NCBI RefSeq assembly: GCF_005871165.1
Contig: NZ_SWKP01000009.1
Span: 237,716 to 301,715 of the forward strand
Length of the DNA stretch: 64,000 bases
Reading direction: 5' to 3'
Source of the DNA: Maricaulis alexandrii
GTDB taxonomy: Bacteria > Pseudomonadota > Alphaproteobacteria > Caulobacterales > Maricaulaceae
A model generated the notes under the pieces. That model was given only the letters and a program-made list of their open reading frames with translations, was not told the DNA's origin and made no database searches. Positions 25,283-33,568 of this stretch are shown here, in pieces. The position numbers and the translations under genes were made by a program. The stretch's first letter is position 1, and each line of letters starts with the position of its first letter.

Positions 25283-26374
25283 ATGTCTCACAATTCGTTC
25301 GGACACCTTTTCCGGGTCACCACCTGGGGCGAAAGCCATGGACCGGCCATCGGCGCCGTTGTCGACGGCTGCCCGGCCGGCATTCCCCTGACCGAGGCCG
25401 ACCTCCAGCCCTGGCTGGATCTGCGCCGTCCGGGTACGAGCCGCCATGTCACGCCGCGCCAGGAAACCGACCAGGTCCGCATCCTGTCCGGCACATTCGA
25501 GGATGACCGCACCGGCGGTCCGATCACCACCGGCACGCCGATCAGCCTGATGATCGAGAATGTCGATGCGCGCTCGAAGGATTATGGCGATATCCGCGAC
25601 AAGTGGCGGCCCGGCCATGCGGACTACACCTATGACATGAAATACGGCGTCCGCGATTATCGTGGCGGCGGCCGCTCCTCGGCCCGCGAGACCGCCATGC
25701 GCGTCGCCGCCGGCGGGATTGCCCGCAAGGTGCTGGGCGATGGCATCTCCATCCGCGCCGCCCTGGTTCAGGTCGGCGAACGCGCGATCAATCGCGAGCG
25801 CTGGGACTGGGATGCGGTCAGCGAGAACCCCTTCTTCTGTCCCGATGCGGAAACCGCCGCCCTGTGGGAAGCCGACATGGACGCCCTGCGCAAGGACGGC
25901 TCCTCCACCGGTGCGATTGTCGAAGTCGTTGTGTCCGGCGTGCCGGCCGGCTGGGGCGCGCCCGTCTATGGCAAGCTGGACAGTGATCTGGCCATGGCCA
26001 TGATGACGATCAATGCCGTGAAAGGCGTCGAGATCGGCGCCGGCTTCGGCTCTGCCGCCATGCGCGGCGAGGATGCCGCCGACGAAATGCGCATGAGCCA
26101 GGACGGCCCCATCTTCCAGTCCAACTTCAATGGCGGCGTGCTGGGCGGCATTTCCACCGGCCAGGACCTGGTGATCCGTTTTGCCGTGAAGCCCACCTCC
26201 TCCATCCGCATCGAACGCCGCACCCTCAACCGCGATTTCGAGGAAACCACGATCGAAACCCGGGGCCGCCATGATCCGTGTGTCGGTATCCGCGCCGTTC
26301 CGGTGGGTGAGGCGATGGCAGCGCTGGTTCTGGCGGATCACAAACTCCGCCATGCGGGGCAGTCGGCGTTTTAG
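25283..26374 (+). CDS. aroC: Chorismate synthase
   Basis: Catalyses the last shikimate-pathway step, converting EPSP to chorismate with reduced FMN. The 363-residue protein begins [20 protein letters not shown] and carries the family signatures GSTG-type ([12 protein letters not shown]), [18 protein letters not shown] and [14 protein letters not shown]. The ATG at 25283 matches the usual N-terminus. A palindromic repeat element follows 27 bases after the stop. Confidence 0.97.
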   Translation: MSHNSFGHLFRVTTWGESHGPAIGAVVDGCPAGIPLTEADLQPWLDLRRPGTSRHVTPRQETDQVRILSGTFEDDRTGGPITTGTPISLMIENVDARSKDYGDIRDKWRPGHADYTYDMKYGVRDYRGGGRSSARETAMRVAAGGIARKVLGDGISIRAALVQVGERAINRERWDWDAVSENPFFCPDAETAALWEADMDALRKDGSSTGAIVEVVVSGVPAGWGAPVYGKLDSDLAMAMMTINAVKGVEIGAGFGSAAMRGEDAADEMRMSQDGPIFQSNFNGGVLGGISTGQDLVIRFAVKPTSSIRIERRTLNRDFEETTIETRGRHDPCVGIRAVPVGEAMAALVLADHKLRHAGQSAF

Positions 26375-26401
26375 GCGGCGAACTTTTTATCGACATCTCC
26401 A

Positions 26402-26496
26402 CCGTCATCCCCCGGCTTGTCCGGGGGACCTCACTCATCCAGTCGACGGGGGAGCTCAGGTCCCCCGGATGCCCTGCGGGCACCGTCGGATGACGG
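26402..26496. repeat. Extragenic palindromic repeat, copy 1
   Basis: A 95-base element bounded by CCGTCATCC / GGATGACGG. It has an inner 11-base perfect inverted repeat (CCGGGGGACCT / AGGTCCCCCGG) and a CCCCCGG-CTTGT-CCGGGGG hairpin at the left end. A second copy at 63091-63189 matches 29 of the first 30 bases. It is REP/MITE-like, with no coding capacity. Confidence 0.85.
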
Positions 26497-26525
26497 AGAA
26501 TTAGATGTCTGAAAGCCCAACCTCA

Positions 26526-26620
26526 TTTTTCCCGGAAGCGCGCAGCGCTGTCCGGGACCTGCCGAAGACTCATCGCTTGAGAATGCGGTCGGGCGGCCCC
26601 GGAACTTCGTCCGGGGAAAG
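26526..26620. repeat. Second imperfect palindromic unit
   Basis: A segment starting TTTTTCCCGGAAGCGCGCAG and ending GTCCGGGGAAAG has imperfect terminal inverted repeats and an internal CCCGGA...TCCGGG hairpin. It lies directly after the first repeat element and fills most of the gap before the TPR gene. I see no second copy in the window. The following 170 bases to the TPR gene start hold nothing I can identify. Confidence 0.45.
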
Positions 26621-26796
26621 TGGTGATTGGATTTTCGAACGCAATTCTTCTCCCGCCCCTAACTTTACGCTGAAAAACTGCAAGCAATGCAATTGCCGCG
26701 TGTTGTGAGGTCGACCATTATTGGCGCGCTTTGCGAAACAGGTGCCGGGAGACACCTGCGCCCGGCATCGCGCCCACATCCCCATGGGTAGGAATG

Positions 26797-28104
26797 ATGC
26801 GTACGTTGTTGATCGTCGTGACCTTGCTCGTCGGCGTCGGTTTGTTTGCGGCCCCCCGCCTCTACTACCAATTCTTTGTGGCCAGGGGTGAAGCGCTTTT
26901 CTACGGCGACACTGAGCGTTCGGAAGCGGCGCTGAGACGGGCCGCAGCCGTGCCAGTTTCGGATCCTTGGGCTGACATCTTTCTGGCCCGGCACCTGATG
27001 CGCCGCGAGGACACCGAAAACGCGTCTCGGCATATTCAGCGCGCCTTTGAACGCCTGCCTGACGACAACCCGGTCGATCATTTTATCCTGCTGAATGAGG
27101 CTGGGAAACTGGCGCAGCAACAGGGCGACCATGAAGCGGCGTTGGTTCATTTTCGTGAGAGCCTTTCAATCGTGCAATCACTTCAGGATGAACGCCGTGA
27201 AACAGGGCGGCTGGCGGAAGATGCCGCCGTCGGAACCTTGAATATTTCCCGGGCGCTTTACCAACTAGGCCGGCTGGAAGAAGCGCTGGACTACGCGCAG
27301 ACCTCGCTTGAACAACGCCGAGACCTCATTTCATTCAACTTTGGAGAGGCGAACGCGATGCGATTGCCGCCCGAGCGGGTCAGACTGGTAGCGGTGGCAC
27401 AAAGCGATATCGGGAAAATTCTTGCCAGCCTGGAACGACCGGAGGAAGCCCTCGCAAGCTTTGAAGAGGCATTCGAAACATACGGAGCCGGACTCAATTC
27501 CAACACGGCTCTCCAGGCGCGTTGGGATCAGTCCAGCGCTCAATGGCGCATCGGAGACCTGCATGGGGATACCGGCAATCTTCAATCTGCACTGGCCGCT
27601 TACGATCTGGCACTCGACCTGCTGAAGAGCATCTGGGAGAGAGACCCGGCTTATCCTGGCGTCACACCCAGCTATCAAGCGATTGTGCTCAGAATGGCCC
27701 GCATTTACGCAGAAAATCCAAACCAGGCCGGGTTTGACGCCTTTGTCTCAGACCACGTCCAAGGCGAAATCTTCACCCAATCTCATTCCAACGCGGCAAT
27801 ATGGGCGCAAGCCTATGAAGGGGATCGTCTGGCGGCGATGGGCGACACTCAATCCGCATATGACACCTACCAAAGCGCCCTGGAAAAGGCTGAACAGCGC
27901 GTTCGTGAAGCCAGTGCAGATCCTGATCCGCGCCGCGACGTCTGGATTCTTCATTTGCGTGCCGCGAAGCTGGAATTGAACTCGTCACCGGCCCATGCCC
28001 AATCAGCTTTGGACTTGATGGAATCTCTGGATCGGGAGGGCGTCTTGGCGGAGCCGGACCGACAATATCTGGAAGAGGCCAGGCGTCTGGCAGCATCTGA
28101 CTGA
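26797..28104 (+). CDS. Membrane-anchored TPR protein
   Basis: A 435-residue protein with one N-terminal membrane helix (about 2-20, LLIVVTLLVGVGLFAAPRLYY) and TPR-like repeats exposed beyond it, for example NISRALYQLGRLEEALDYAQ, DIGKILASLERPEEALASFE and GDLHGDTGNLQSALAAYD. It lacks an enzymatic domain and is probably a protein-interaction scaffold. The second of two tandem ATGs is chosen on its distance from AGGA; 26794 is equally possible. Its base composition is visibly less GC-rich than its neighbours, and it sits beside repeats, hinting at later acquisition. Confidence 0.65.
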   Translation: MRTLLIVVTLLVGVGLFAAPRLYYQFFVARGEALFYGDTERSEAALRRAAAVPVSDPWADIFLARHLMRREDTENASRHIQRAFERLPDDNPVDHFILLNEAGKLAQQQGDHEAALVHFRESLSIVQSLQDERRETGRLAEDAAVGTLNISRALYQLGRLEEALDYAQTSLEQRRDLISFNFGEANAMRLPPERVRLVAVAQSDIGKILASLERPEEALASFEEAFETYGAGLNSNTALQARWDQSSAQWRIGDLHGDTGNLQSALAAYDLALDLLKSIWERDPAYPGVTPSYQAIVLRMARIYAENPNQAGFDAFVSDHVQGEIFTQSHSNAAIWAQAYEGDRLAAMGDTQSAYDTYQSALEKAEQRVREASADPDPRRDVWILHLRAAKLELNSSPAHAQSALDLMESLDREGVLAEPDRQYLEEARRLAASD

Positions 28105-28160
28105 TCTCGGTGTTCCCCCAACATGACTGAGCCGTTCATGTTGGGCTCATCCGGGAAAAC

Positions 28161-28176
28161 TTAGCTTAGGGTTAAC
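28161..28176 (+). promoter_or_regulatory. CtrA-box-like motif upstream of repeat protein
   Basis: TTAG-N7-TTAAC matches the alphaproteobacterial CtrA full site (TTAA-N7-TTAAC) with one mismatch. It ends 40 bases before the ATG at 28217. Confidence 0.4.
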
Positions 28177-28216
28177 TGGCCGGGTGTGTCCCGGCGTAGA
28201 CCCGGAGGCGTGTCCG

Positions 28217-29665
28217 ATGACACCACGCAAAATCCGTCTCATGGGCGCGGCGATCGCGGCCCTTCTTCTTACCCCTGCCCTTCTGGATGTGGCGCCGGCC
28301 GAGGCGCAGCGGCAGGATCGTGGTGCCGAACGTGGCGATCGCGGTGACCGGGGCGCGCGGGGTGATCGCGGGCCGCGGCGCGAAAGCGGGCGCGGAGCCG
28401 GGCGCCAGGGACGTGGCGATGCCCGTCCCCAGCGCGAACATCGCCGGACGGCGGACAGTCGCGGCAACCGGGGCAATCGCGGCGATTTCGCCCGCACACA
28501 AAACCGCAATCCACGCAATACGGACCGGGCCATCGCGCCGCGCGAGCAAAGCGGGCGCGGGGATCGCCGACCTGTCATGCGGCCGGTCGAACGCACCGAA
28601 CGACCGGCTCGCCGGGATGTGACGAACCGGACCCCGAGCCGCGATCCGCGCCGGGATGTGCGTAACCCCAACCGCGGTCCGCGCGGGGATGGTGTGCGCA
28701 ATCCCAATCGGGGACCGCGCGGTGACGGTGTCCGCAATCCGAACCGGGGACCGCGCGGTGACGGCGTGCGCAATCCCAACCGCCGGCCTGACCGTGATGT
28801 GAACCGCCGTCCGGACCGGGATAATCGTTTCGACCGCCGGGGTGATCGCGGTGACCGGTTTGACCGTCGCAGAGACCGGGACAATCGGTTTGATCGCCGC
28901 CGCGACCGGGATCAGCGCTTCGGTCACCGGGGCGACCGTGATGGACGGTATGGCCACCGCCGCGACCGCGATGGCCGCTATGACCGGGACCGCCGCCGTG
29001 ACCGCTGGGACCGCGGTCCGGGTCGCCGGCCGGGCGCGCATCATGACCGCCGCCGCTGGGAATATGCGGAACGCCGCCGCGCCTTCTATCGCGACCGGGC
29101 CCGCCGCCAGCAGCAATTGCGCTGGATCCGCCACATGAACCATGGCTGGAACAATAGCCGCTATTACGGCCATTGGGGTCCGTCGAGCCGCTGGCGCTAT
29201 CACCGCACCTATTACAATCACGGCTACAACACCCGGAACTTCGCCTATTATGACGGTCTGTGCCGCTATAACGGGAATGGTGACGGGGCCGTGGTCGGGG
29301 CCCTGCTGGGCGCTCTGGTCGGGGGTTATGCCGCCAGTGACGACAATGTCGGTGCGGGCATCCTGGTCGGTGCAGGGTTCGGTGCGGTCCTGGGCTCCAG
29401 CCTGGAACGCTTCGACCAGTGTGACCGGGCCCAGTATCACTACGCCATGAATTACGCCTTCGAATACGGCCAGCCCTATTACTGGGCCAACCCGTATTCC
29501 GGGGTCCGCGGCGCCATCGTGATCCGCGAGACCTATTACAATGCCGGCGTGGAGTGCCGCTGGGGCGATGCGGAAGTCTACATGCCCGACGGCACGTATA
29601 ATTACGACCGTGTGCGCATGTGCCGCGACGCCTATGGCGACTGGCAGGTGGCGCGCCGCCAATAG
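28217..29665 (+). CDS. Secreted Arg/Asp-rich repeat protein with glycine-zipper domain
   Basis: A 482-residue exported protein of unknown function. A signal peptide (about 1-31, VAPAEAQ) is followed by a highly charged low-complexity region (about 32-275) dominated by R, D, G and N. It includes a tandem 12-residue repeat (NPNRGPRGDGVR) and FDRR/RDRD-type repeats. The C-terminal 210 residues are structured: an aromatic-rich stretch, a glycine zipper (VVGALLGALVGGY and VGAGILVGAGFGAVLG) and a Cys/Tyr-rich tail. GGAGG eight bases before the ATG at 28217 fixes the start. It resembles the next gene's product in its zipper and its C-terminal C-x-W motif, so the two are likely related envelope proteins. 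Confidence 0.75.
   Translation: MTPRKIRLMGAAIAALLLTPALLDVAPAEAQRQDRGAERGDRGDRGARGDRGPRRESGRGAGRQGRGDARPQREHRRTADSRGNRGNRGDFARTQNRNPRNTDRAIAPREQSGRGDRRPVMRPVERTERPARRDVTNRTPSRDPRRDVRNPNRGPRGDGVRNPNRGPRGDGVRNPNRGPRGDGVRNPNRRPDRDVNRRPDRDNRFDRRGDRGDRFDRRRDRDNRFDRRRDRDQRFGHRGDRDGRYGHRRDRDGRYDRDRRRDRWDRGPGRRPGAHHDRRRWEYAERRRAFYRDRARRQQQLRWIRHMNHGWNNSRYYGHWGPSSRWRYHRTYYNHGYNTRNFAYYDGLCRYNGNGDGAVVGALLGALVGGYAASDDNVGAGILVGAGFGAVLGSSLERFDQCDRAQYHYAMNYAFEYGQPYYWANPYSGVRGAIVIRETYYNAGVECRWGDAEVYMPDGTYNYDRVRMCRDAYGDWQVARRQ
28661..28785 (+). repeat. Tandem 36-base coding repeat (3.5 units)
   Basis: Three full units (28661-28696, 28697-28732, 28733-28768) and a partial fourth encode the peptide repeat RNPNRGPRGDGV. 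The units differ by a few, mostly silent, bases. The number of units may vary between strains. Confidence 0.85.
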
Positions 29666-29693
29666 GCAGGCCCCGGCCTGTCCGAAGGATCGC

Positions 29694-29725
29694 GAAGGGG
29701 GCGGATGGTGACATCCGCCCCCTTC
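29694..29725 (+). terminator. Terminator-like hairpin after repeat protein
   Basis: A perfect 14-bp stem (GAAGGGGGCGGATG / CATCCGCCCCCTTC, loop GTGA) starts 28 bases after the stop codon. Only TTC follows it, so the U-tract is weak. Confidence 0.6.
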
Positions 29726-29868
29726 TTCATGGCGGCTGCCGACCCGGCTCCGACCGGCCTGTTTCTTGCGAAGTTTTCAGGAAGCTGTTCATGCTGGGCT
29801 CATCCGGCCCGTGCGAGTGTGGCATCAACACCGGGACAAAAGCGCCCGTATCCTTGTTGGAGGTAGAC

Positions 29869-30636
29869 ATGAAACTGCTGACCCAAGCCCTGCTCGCCGC
29901 CTCGGCCCTGACCGTGACCGTTCCGACGCTGGCCCAAGCCCAGTCCTACCAGGCGCAATCCCGCCAGGCCCAGTCCTATCAGGAATGCGAGAATGCCCGC
30001 CAGAACCGCCAGGTCACCGGCGCGATCATTGGTGGTCTTCTGGGCGCCGTGATCGGCAATGAGCTGGCCGATGATAGCAATAACAACCGCCATGGCCGTC
30101 CCGACCGCTGGGACCGCCGCGCCCGCTGGGAAGACCGTGGCCGCCATTATTCGCGCTATGACCGCCGCTACCAGCACCGTGACCGCGGCAATGCCGAGGA
30201 AGTCGGCACGATTGCCGGGGCCGGTGTCGGCGCCGTGATCGGGGCCGGGATTGCCGGTGGCGGGGATTGCGGCCAGCAGCGCTATCGCGACAGCCGCGAT
30301 CCCTATGCCGGCAAGCCGTCGGGCTATGGCTATCAGGACAGCTATTATGATGACGGGTATTCGGACGGTTATTCCGACGAATACTACTATGCCGACGACA
30401 ATGGCGGTGGTGGCAATTACCGCTATGAGGATTACGGCTCCTCCGGCGAGCTTCTGGGCGGCTCCCAGGATCGGGCCGAGGCCCGGGTCTATACCACGTC
30501 CGCTTCCACGACCGGCCAGTGCCAATGGTCCCAGACGCGCCGTCTGGATGCCTATGGCGAGGCTTTCACCGACCAGGTCTATATGTGTCAGGGAAGTGAC
30601 GGAATCTGGCGCCCGGCGGACACATACGGGAACTGA
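29869..30636 (+). CDS. Secreted glycine-zipper protein
   Basis: A 255-residue protein with a signal peptide ending LAQAQ and a Gln/Ser/Tyr repeat just after it (SYQAQSRQAQSYQ). Two glycine-zipper segments (VTGAIIGGLLGAVIGNEL and IAGAGVGAVIGAGIAGGG) flank an Arg/Asp-rich stretch. A Tyr/Asp/Gly-rich linker and a C-terminal domain with CQWSQTRRLDAYG and DQVYMCQG complete it. Its C-terminus parallels that of the preceding protein (ECRWGDAEVYMPDG). It is probably an outer-membrane or periplasmic envelope protein. GGAGG six bases before the ATG supports the start. Confidence 0.78.
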   Translation: MKLLTQALLAASALTVTVPTLAQAQSYQAQSRQAQSYQECENARQNRQVTGAIIGGLLGAVIGNELADDSNNNRHGRPDRWDRRARWEDRGRHYSRYDRRYQHRDRGNAEEVGTIAGAGVGAVIGAGIAGGGDCGQQRYRDSRDPYAGKPSGYGYQDSYYDDGYSDGYSDEYYYADDNGGGGNYRYEDYGSSGELLGGSQDRAEARVYTTSASTTGQCQWSQTRRLDAYGEAFTDQVYMCQGSDGIWRPADTYGN

Positions 30637-30652
30637 TTCGTCCCTTGCACGT

Positions 30653-31420
30653 TTAGATCGGTTGGAAACACCGGGTGGCGGCCATAAGGTATTCCTTATT
30701 GCCGTCACCGCCCGTTATTGGACTGTCCATGACTGATCGTACCGAGACCCCTTCGAGCGCCTCGAACCCGGCCCGTACGGCCTCGACGGCCCGCATCCGG
30801 TCGCTGTCGCTCTTCACCAGACCGCCCTTGCCGATCAAGGCCTTGCCGACCTCGAACTGGGGTTTGATGAGCGCGATCAGATCGCTCCTCGCCGCACTCA
30901 GCGGCAGGACGGGCGGCAAGAGTTTCAGCAATGAGATGAAGCTGGCATCGCAGACGATGAGCGAGGGCGGTTCGCAGAACATGTCCGCCGCCAATGACCG
31001 CGCATCCGTGCCTTCCATCGAAACCACGCGCGCATCCGCCTGAAGCGAGGCGTGCAACTGGTCGCGGCCGACATCGACCGCATAGACCTGCCTCGCTCCG
31101 CGCGCCAGCAGGACCTGGGTGAAGCCGCCGGTCGAGGATCCCACATCCAGACAAACCCGACCCGCCGGATCGATCCCGAATTCATCCAGCGCCGCGACAA
31201 GCTTGAGCGCCGCCCGCGACACCCAGGGATGGGCCGGCTCGGCCTTCACCTCGGCCCCGTCGGAGATTTTCTGCGAGGGCTTGGTCAGGACCTGGCCATT
31301 CACCACCACCTTGCCGGCCGCGATCGCCTCCTGGGCCTTGGCCCGGGTTTCGAAATGTCCGTGGTCGACGAGATAGCGATCGGCGCGCATGGCCTGTCCG
31401 TGAAAAGTGACTGAAGTCAT
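30653..31420 (-). CDS. tlyA: TlyA family rRNA 2'-O-methyltransferase / hemolysin A homologue
   Basis: An N-terminal S4 RNA-binding domain (about 11-75, MRADRYLVDHGHFETRAKA) is joined to an FtsJ-like SAM methyltransferase domain. The latter has motif I DVGSSTGGFTQVLL, then YAVDVG, and the LIALIKPQFEVGK catalytic lysine region. TlyA proteins methylate the ribose of 16S/23S rRNA. The start at 31420 has GGAG six bases upstream, while 31390 (MRADRYL) gives the more typical family N-terminus. The gene is divergent from the TetR gene, and a candidate operator covers the 31420 start. Confidence 0.9.
   Translation of the reverse strand: MTSVTFHGQAMRADRYLVDHGHFETRAKAQEAIAAGKVVVNGQVLTKPSQKISDGAEVKAEPAHPWVSRAALKLVAALDEFGIDPAGRVCLDVGSSTGGFTQVLLARGARQVYAVDVGRDQLHASLQADARVVSMEGTDARSLAADMFCEPPSLIVCDASFISLLKLLPPVLPLSAARSDLIALIKPQFEVGKALIGKGGLVKSDSDRMRAVEAVRAGFEALEGVSVRSVMDSPITGGDGNKEYLMAATRCFQPI
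31408..31419. promoter_or_regulatory. Candidate TetR operator, site 1
   Basis: TGAC-TGAA-GTCA (perfect half-sites TGACT/AGTCA with a 2-base centre) lies between tlyA and the tetR gene, 23 bases before the tetR start. The same TGAC-N4-GTCA-T pattern recurs upstream of the S41 peptidase gene. Confidence 0.5.
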
Positions 31421-31441
31421 CAACCGCTCCATACTGGCGGC

Positions 31442-32023
31442 ATGACTGGCAAGAGAGAAAGCAAAAAGCGCGCGGTTCGCAAAGCCCTTTACGAGGCCGC
31501 CGTGCAGCTGATCGAGCGCGACGGGTATGATGCGGTGAGCGTCGACCAGATTGTCACCGTGGCCGGGGTCGCCAAGGGCACCTTTTTCAATCACTTCCCC
31601 GGCAAGGCCGATCTTCTGGCCGACTGGTATCGCGAGGCCATGCGTGGCGGTCTCGAGATGGACCTCTCCGACACGCCTGCCCTGCCGGACCAATGGCTGG
31701 CCCTGGCGCGCGAAAGCGTGCGAGGCGCCGCCGCCTCGCCGCATATGTGGACTGCCAAGTCGGAACAGGCGCCGACCACGCCTTCCATCCAAGCGGTCGA
31801 ACGGGAGATGGATGTCGCGCTGCTCAACCGGATGACCGAACTGGCCACCGCCTCCAGCTTCGAGCGGCCGGTGAACGCCGCCGAGTTGGCTGATCTCGCC
31901 GTGACCCTCGTGACCGGCTCCATCCGCGAAGCCCTGGTGACCGGTCAAGCTGACAGGCTGGATGAAACGCTGGCGGCACGCCTGCGCGCCCTGTGCCGTC
32001 TCGCCGGTTACACCGGGCCTTGA
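31442..32023 (+). CDS. TetR/AcrR family transcriptional regulator
   Basis: A 193-residue repressor-type protein. The N-terminal helix-turn-helix (about 10-55) shows the TetR pattern ALYEAAVQLIERDGYDAVSV...VAGVAKGTFFNHFPGKADLL. The C-terminal ligand/dimer domain is not assignable to a subfamily. It is divergent from tlyA and directly upstream (66 bases) of an S41 peptidase. The matching dyads at 31408 and 32062 suggest that it represses itself and the peptidase gene (inference). Confidence 0.92.
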   Translation: MTGKRESKKRAVRKALYEAAVQLIERDGYDAVSVDQIVTVAGVAKGTFFNHFPGKADLLADWYREAMRGGLEMDLSDTPALPDQWLALARESVRGAAASPHMWTAKSEQAPTTPSIQAVEREMDVALLNRMTELATASSFERPVNAAELADLAVTLVTGSIREALVTGQADRLDETLAARLRALCRLAGYTGP

Positions 32024-32060
32024 TACCGGACCTTGATGCCGGGCAGAAAACTGACTAAAG

Positions 32061-32074
32061 ATGACCGCAGTCAT
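32061..32074. promoter_or_regulatory. Candidate TetR operator, site 2
   Basis: ATGAC-CGCA-GTCAT is a perfect 14-base dyad 16 bases upstream of the S41 peptidase start. It shares TGAC-N4-GTCAT with site 1. Confidence 0.5.
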
Positions 32075-32089
32075 TTTTTGGAGTTGCCC

Positions 32090-33490
32090 GTGTCCCGACT
32101 GCCCCTCACTGCCCCGCTTTGCCTGATGGCCGCCCTGGCCCTGTCGGCCTGCGAACCGGACCACACGGCCGCCCACACCCAGACCATCCGTACGGAAACC
32201 GGCATCCTGCCCGCCGCGCAGGGCGTCTGGCGCAATGCGGATTATGGCTGGATCCTGGAGATCAACGAGACCGGGATCACGCGCTGGCAGGACACACCGG
32301 CAGGCTGCTATCGCACCGCCCAGGACGGGCCGACCCTGATGAGCCAGGTGGAATACCGTTTTTTTACGCCGACGGGTCCGGACCGGGCCCAGTTCGAATA
32401 CTTGCCCAGCGATGGTCATACGATTTTCCGGCAACTGGACTCCCTGCCGGCGGAATGCGGCGCGACCGACCTGACCGACCGTGCCGGGACACTGGACGTC
32501 TTCGCCTCGGTGTTTGCGCAGCATTATGCCTTTTTTGAGCGGCGCGGCGTCGACTGGAACGCCCAGGTCGAAAGGGCCCGGGCGGAACTGGCGGCGGTGG
32601 AGACGGATGCCGACTTCTTCGCCCTTCTGGCCGCCATGATCGAGCCGCTGGGCGACAGCCATACCAAGTTGATTGCCGAGATCGGGGGGGAACGCCACCG
32701 CGCCCAGTACGGGCTCGGCGAGACCCTCGCATCGGTTCATGACGGGATGGGCGAGATGACCTGGCTGGTCGGGATCATTGACGGGCTGATGAATGAGGTC
32801 CTCGACCCTGGCGCCCGCCATATCCTCAATGACCGGGTGATCACCGGCACGATCGACGGACGGATCGGCTATATCCAGATCTTCACCATGGGCGGTTTCG
32901 ACCATGCGCTGGAGCCGGGCACGCCGGAATGGGCGGCGGGCGAGCTGGCTGCCCTTCACGCCATGCTCGACGAGGCCCTCACCGAATTTGCAGACCTGGA
33001 CGGGGTGATCCTGGACCTGTCCAATAATCGCGGCGGCTATGACGCCGTCACGCGCGCCATTGCCAGCCATTTCACCGATGAAGCCTTCGACGGCTATTCC
33101 GTCCGCACCGACTGGAGCGCCGATCCCGACATCACCTACCGGATCGAGCCCGCGGACGGCGTGCGCTATACCGGCCCCGTGACCGTGCTGACCAGTGATG
33201 TCACCGTGTCGGCCGGCGAGATCACGACACTGATGCTGCGCCAATTGCCCAACGTCACCCAGGCCGGCCAGACCACGCGCGGCGCCTTCTCCACCCCGCT
33301 CGCCAAACCCCTGCCCAATGGCTGGTATGTCGAACTGGCCAATGAGATTTTCGCGGATGCGGACGGGACGGTCCATGAGGGCGAAGGCCTGGCGCCGGAC
33401 TGGCCGGTGACCGTGTTCGATCCGGCTGATCCGGTCGCGTCACATGGCGCAGCGGTGCGGGAGGTGGCGGCGCGGATGATGGGGAATTGA
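32090..33490 (+). CDS. S41 family peptidase lipoprotein
   Basis: C-terminal-processing-peptidase-like protein of 466 residues. A GTG start six bases after GGAG yields a signal peptide with lipobox LSAC (Cys21). The tail-specific protease core runs from about residue 190. It has the VILDLSNNRGGYD strand and Ser374 in TVSAGE as the expected nucleophile. No PDZ domain is obvious, and the N-terminal 150 residues are of unknown fold. It lies just downstream of the TetR gene behind a candidate operator, so it may be induced by that regulator's ligand. Confidence 0.82.
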   Translation: MSRLPLTAPLCLMAALALSACEPDHTAAHTQTIRTETGILPAAQGVWRNADYGWILEINETGITRWQDTPAGCYRTAQDGPTLMSQVEYRFFTPTGPDRAQFEYLPSDGHTIFRQLDSLPAECGATDLTDRAGTLDVFASVFAQHYAFFERRGVDWNAQVERARAELAAVETDADFFALLAAMIEPLGDSHTKLIAEIGGERHRAQYGLGETLASVHDGMGEMTWLVGIIDGLMNEVLDPGARHILNDRVITGTIDGRIGYIQIFTMGGFDHALEPGTPEWAAGELAALHAMLDEALTEFADLDGVILDLSNNRGGYDAVTRAIASHFTDEAFDGYSVRTDWSADPDITYRIEPADGVRYTGPVTVLTSDVTVSAGEITTLMLRQLPNVTQAGQTTRGAFSTPLAKPLPNGWYVELANEIFADADGTVHEGEGLAPDWPVTVFDPADPVASHGAAVREVAARMMGN

Positions 33491-33510
33491 CCGCGCCTCA
33501 CAGCTTTAAA

Positions 33511-33538
33511 TTGATACCCCGAAACAAGGCCCTATAAT
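33511..33538 (+). promoter_or_regulatory. Near-consensus sigma-70 promoter
   Basis: TTGATA and a perfect TATAAT are 16 bases apart, in a locally AT-rich patch unusual for this genome. The -10 ends 31 bases before the GTG of the two-TM membrane protein. Confidence 0.75.
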
Positions 33539-33568
33539 AATCTCCGACCAGAGCCGTCGGGGGATCAT

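Noticed and set aside
28661..28785. 36-base repeats as a CRISPR array
   Set aside because: The units are directly adjacent with no spacers, lie inside a coding frame and translate to a peptide repeat. No cas genes are present.
31421..33376. Extension of the TlyA reading frame by about 650 codons upstream
   Set aside because: It runs antisense through the TetR and S41 peptidase genes. The S4-domain N-terminus and ribosome site place the real start at 31420 or 31390.
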